From NCBI RefSeq assembly GCF_900207585.1, contig NZ_OAOP01000011.1, forward strand, positions 82,062-146,061: DNA of 64,000 nucleotides, in the 5' to 3' direction. The notes under the pieces were generated by a model that saw only the letters and a program-made list of their open reading frames with translations, did no database searches and had not been told where the DNA came from. The position numbers were made by a program, and so were the translations under genes. Each line of letters begins with the position of its first letter. Position 1 is the first letter of the stretch. Of this stretch, positions 62,436 through 64,000 are shown piece by piece. The stretch is from Bacillus oleivorans. GTDB taxonomy: Bacteria > Bacillota > Bacilli > Bacillales > JC228.

Positions 62436-62464
62436 ATTATACCAAACATTTGTTCTTAAAGCAA
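62436..62464 (-). promoter_or_regulatory. promoter of the HNH gene
   Basis: Minus strand TTGCTT, 17 bases, TATAAT, a near-consensus sigma-A promoter overlapping the end of the 67-residue gene. Confidence 0.75.
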
Positions 62465-62668
62465 TTAATACCAAGCTTTAATACCGCTGTTTTGCTTAAC
62501 TACAATATCAACTATATCTTTGCCGTAATTCTTTACATGTTCTGGTACACCGTCAGATGTGTTTAGAAAAGGACTATTCCCCTTCTTTTTAGTTTCCACA
62601 ATTTCTCTGTACCGTTCTATTTCCTCTGGTGTTCCCATTACAGTAATATTTCCGATTGTTGCTATCAT
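62465..62668 (-). CDS. hypothetical phage protein, 67 residues
   Basis: Starts MIATIGNITVMGTPEEIERY, a small beta-hairpin and helix followed by a polar tail. GGGGTGACAGT before the ATG. Overlaps the metallophosphatase stop by 4 bases. No known family; resembles short phage proteins that bind nucleotides, but that is only an impression. Confidence 0.55.
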   Translation of the reverse strand: MIATIGNITVMGTPEEIERYREIVETKKKGNSPFLNTSDGVPEHVKNYGKDIVDIVVKQNSGIKAWY

Positions 62669-63708
62669 ACTGTCACCCCTTGCCTTAACATTTTCAAATA
62701 TTCAATCCCTCGGTACATATCCCTAAAATCTAGTATTTCTTTCTTATCGGGGAATAGTATAATCATCGGCTGTCGTATATCTCCCCGACCGCTTCCTCCC
62801 ACAACCCATTGTGTGTAATCATCTGTACGTTTGTAGGTTCCTGTTCTTATCCATACAGTGTCTTTTCCTGCTTTCGTCTTACTGTGTATCTCGTTATAAT
62901 GCAGATGTCCTAACGCTACTACATCGCCTTGAGTTTCATCGAAAAGTCGGCGTTGTGAGTTAGTTGTATTCAACGCACTATTACCTTGGAATGTATGTCT
63001 CGCGATGATTTTGTATACTTGGGAACCAAGGCGTAAATTAATCTCTCCGCCATACCATAGATAAGGAGAGTCGATAAGTCTTGCTACTCTCTTCACAAAA
63101 TCTTCCGAGGTTTCTTTTGTTTCCCAATAATCATGATTTCCACGTATAATAGCTAAATTACTATTACCCAAAAACTCCGTGAATAAATATTGCACTAAGT
63201 CCTTTTGTTTGTCCGGATTCTCTATCTGTTCAAACATGCCGCCTTTATGTGAATTGCTGTTGTAGTTGTCGGCATAGTCGCCCATCGCTATGTTATAGAG
63301 TCCATCTGTCTCACTAATTACTTTGAAGTCCTCTAACATTTCTTTATGAGCCGTGTATAGTCCACCTACATGCCAATCTCCTGTGAATACAATACCAATC
63401 GGCTTATCTCCGTCTATGTCTAACGTAATCGATGTTTGTCTATCATCGAATTTCTGTCTTTCTTCCTGGTGTTTAATTAAGTGTTGTATGTAATCCTCTA
63501 TGGTGTTACCTATGTTCTTTCTATCTATGAAAGTGATGTTCTTCTTTTTAGATCGCGTATATTTTGTTCGTACGGCTGTATATGTGAATGTCGTATTAAA
63601 TTCTGTATTTAGCAATTCGGTGACTTCCGGCAGCTGGTGTTCTTTTGCTAATTCCATCATTCTCTGGACAATTTCATTGGTCCATTCACTTGTATGTTGG
63701 TTTGCCAT
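62665..63708 (-). CDS. phage metallophosphoesterase with N-terminal HTH
   Basis: 347 residues. N-terminal helix-turn-helix-like segment (residues 10-55, with FNTTFTYTAVRTKYTRSKK), then a calcineurin-like domain: VFTGDWHVGGL near residue 110, GDYADN near 145, IRGNHDYW near 195, ARHTFQG near 240 and LGHLHYNE near 268. All metal ligands are present. ATG at 63708 follows GGATGGTGAAAAC; codons upstream are not supported. May act on DNA ends or nucleotides. Confidence 0.82.
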   Translation of the reverse strand: MANQHTSEWTNEIVQRMMELAKEHQLPEVTELLNTEFNTTFTYTAVRTKYTRSKKKNITFIDRKNIGNTIEDYIQHLIKHQEERQKFDDRQTSITLDIDGDKPIGIVFTGDWHVGGLYTAHKEMLEDFKVISETDGLYNIAMGDYADNYNSNSHKGGMFEQIENPDKQKDLVQYLFTEFLGNSNLAIIRGNHDYWETKETSEDFVKRVARLIDSPYLWYGGEINLRLGSQVYKIIARHTFQGNSALNTTNSQRRLFDETQGDVVALGHLHYNEIHSKTKAGKDTVWIRTGTYKRTDDYTQWVVGGSGRGDIRQPMIILFPDKKEILDFRDMYRGIEYLKMLRQGVTV

Positions 63709-63822
63709 GTTTTCACCATCCTTTTTGTTCTCTAGCACACCCACCCAAACTGTGCAATTCAATTAGAGAGAGAACTTTTTACCCACTTATGACCATCGTA
63801 TATAAATTTCAATGAACGCATA

Positions 63823-63856
63823 ATAAAAAGACGGCACCCGATTGGATACCGCCTGT
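63823..63856 (-). terminator. terminator from an upstream phage transcript
   Basis: Minus strand GGCGGTATCC-AATC-GGGTGCCGTC (with G-U pairs) then TTTTTATT. It would stop a transcript arriving from beyond the right edge. 63709-64000 has no supported gene otherwise. Confidence 0.65.
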
Positions 63857-64000
63857 GAAAGGGGGGAATGATTTGGAATTTCTTCCTAATTATAAAATAA
63901 ACTAGCTTGGAAAGTATTTCAAAAAGTGTCAAATGTGTAAAAATCGGCTTTTTTGGTCGCTTTTTCTACGAACTGCGAATTAGTATTCAATCGAAATATG

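Overview
The window is Firmicutes chromosome, most likely a Bacillaceae relative of Bacillus subtilis. The evidence is strong AGGAGG-type ribosome binding sites, frequent GTG/TTG starts, several sporulation genes (YutH, YunB, YutC, LytH, YuiC) and a long block that keeps the B. subtilis mrp-yui-yum-yut-yun gene neighbourhood. The species cannot be fixed from the sequence alone. The density of cation-coupled transporters (Mrp complex, YuiF, an NSS symporter with its MetS subunit, an NhaC-type carrier) suggests an organism that leans on sodium gradients.

Layout. 1-5.2 kb: the mrpABCDEFG Na+/H+ antiporter operon (mrpA entered mid-gene) plus a small trailing membrane gene. 5.4-13.8 kb: DedA protein, two small coat-like proteins, YuiF, leucyl aminopeptidase, YuiD, a papain-fold protein, YuiC, YuiB, the tiny CxxC protein YuiA and a NUDIX hydrolase. 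13.9-26 kb: type II NADH dehydrogenase YumB, ferredoxin reductase YumC, Fe-S proteins YutM and YutI, a second NDH-2-like protein YutJ, YuzD, a D-2-hydroxyacid dehydrogenase, and YutH, G, F, E, D, C. 26-35.8 kb: LytH, the MetP/MetS-type symporter, an NhaC-family carrier behind a lysine riboswitch with its own terminator, YunB, an HD-GYP protein, YunC, YunD and YunF. 35.8-38.2 kb: a NERD nuclease-like gene bracketed by two arrays of the same approximately 20-bp GGGC-headed unit.

38.2 kb to the right edge: a prophage with podovirus-type gene content. Structural genes run right to left: metallophosphatase, HNH endonuclease, terminase subunits, portal, scaffold, N4-gp56-like capsid protein, head-tail proteins, a tail protein that appears split in two, a beta-helix tail spike, a sugar-epimerase cargo gene, an internal-virion block, holin and amidase. 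There is no tape-measure or tail-tube gene. A left-hand early module carries two XRE regulators, an FtsK-like ATPase and a replication-relaxation protein. No integrase lies in the window; the element continues beyond the right edge.

The most striking observation is in the internal-virion block. A Q-rich 343-residue gene ends just after a canonical -1 slippery heptamer (GGGTTTT, minus strand, 47871-47877). The -1 frame beyond it is open for 207 codons and encodes a lysozyme-like domain. The N-terminal motifs of that domain, including its probable catalytic Glu, lie upstream of any usable start codon, so a complete enzyme can only be made by frameshifting. Other points worth a second look are the GGGC arrays with helical-turn spacing, a 51-bp tandem array, a hairpin that hides the yunB ribosome binding site, a phage membrane gene that seems to start at a non-AUG codon, and an HNH gene with its own promoter and leader hairpin.
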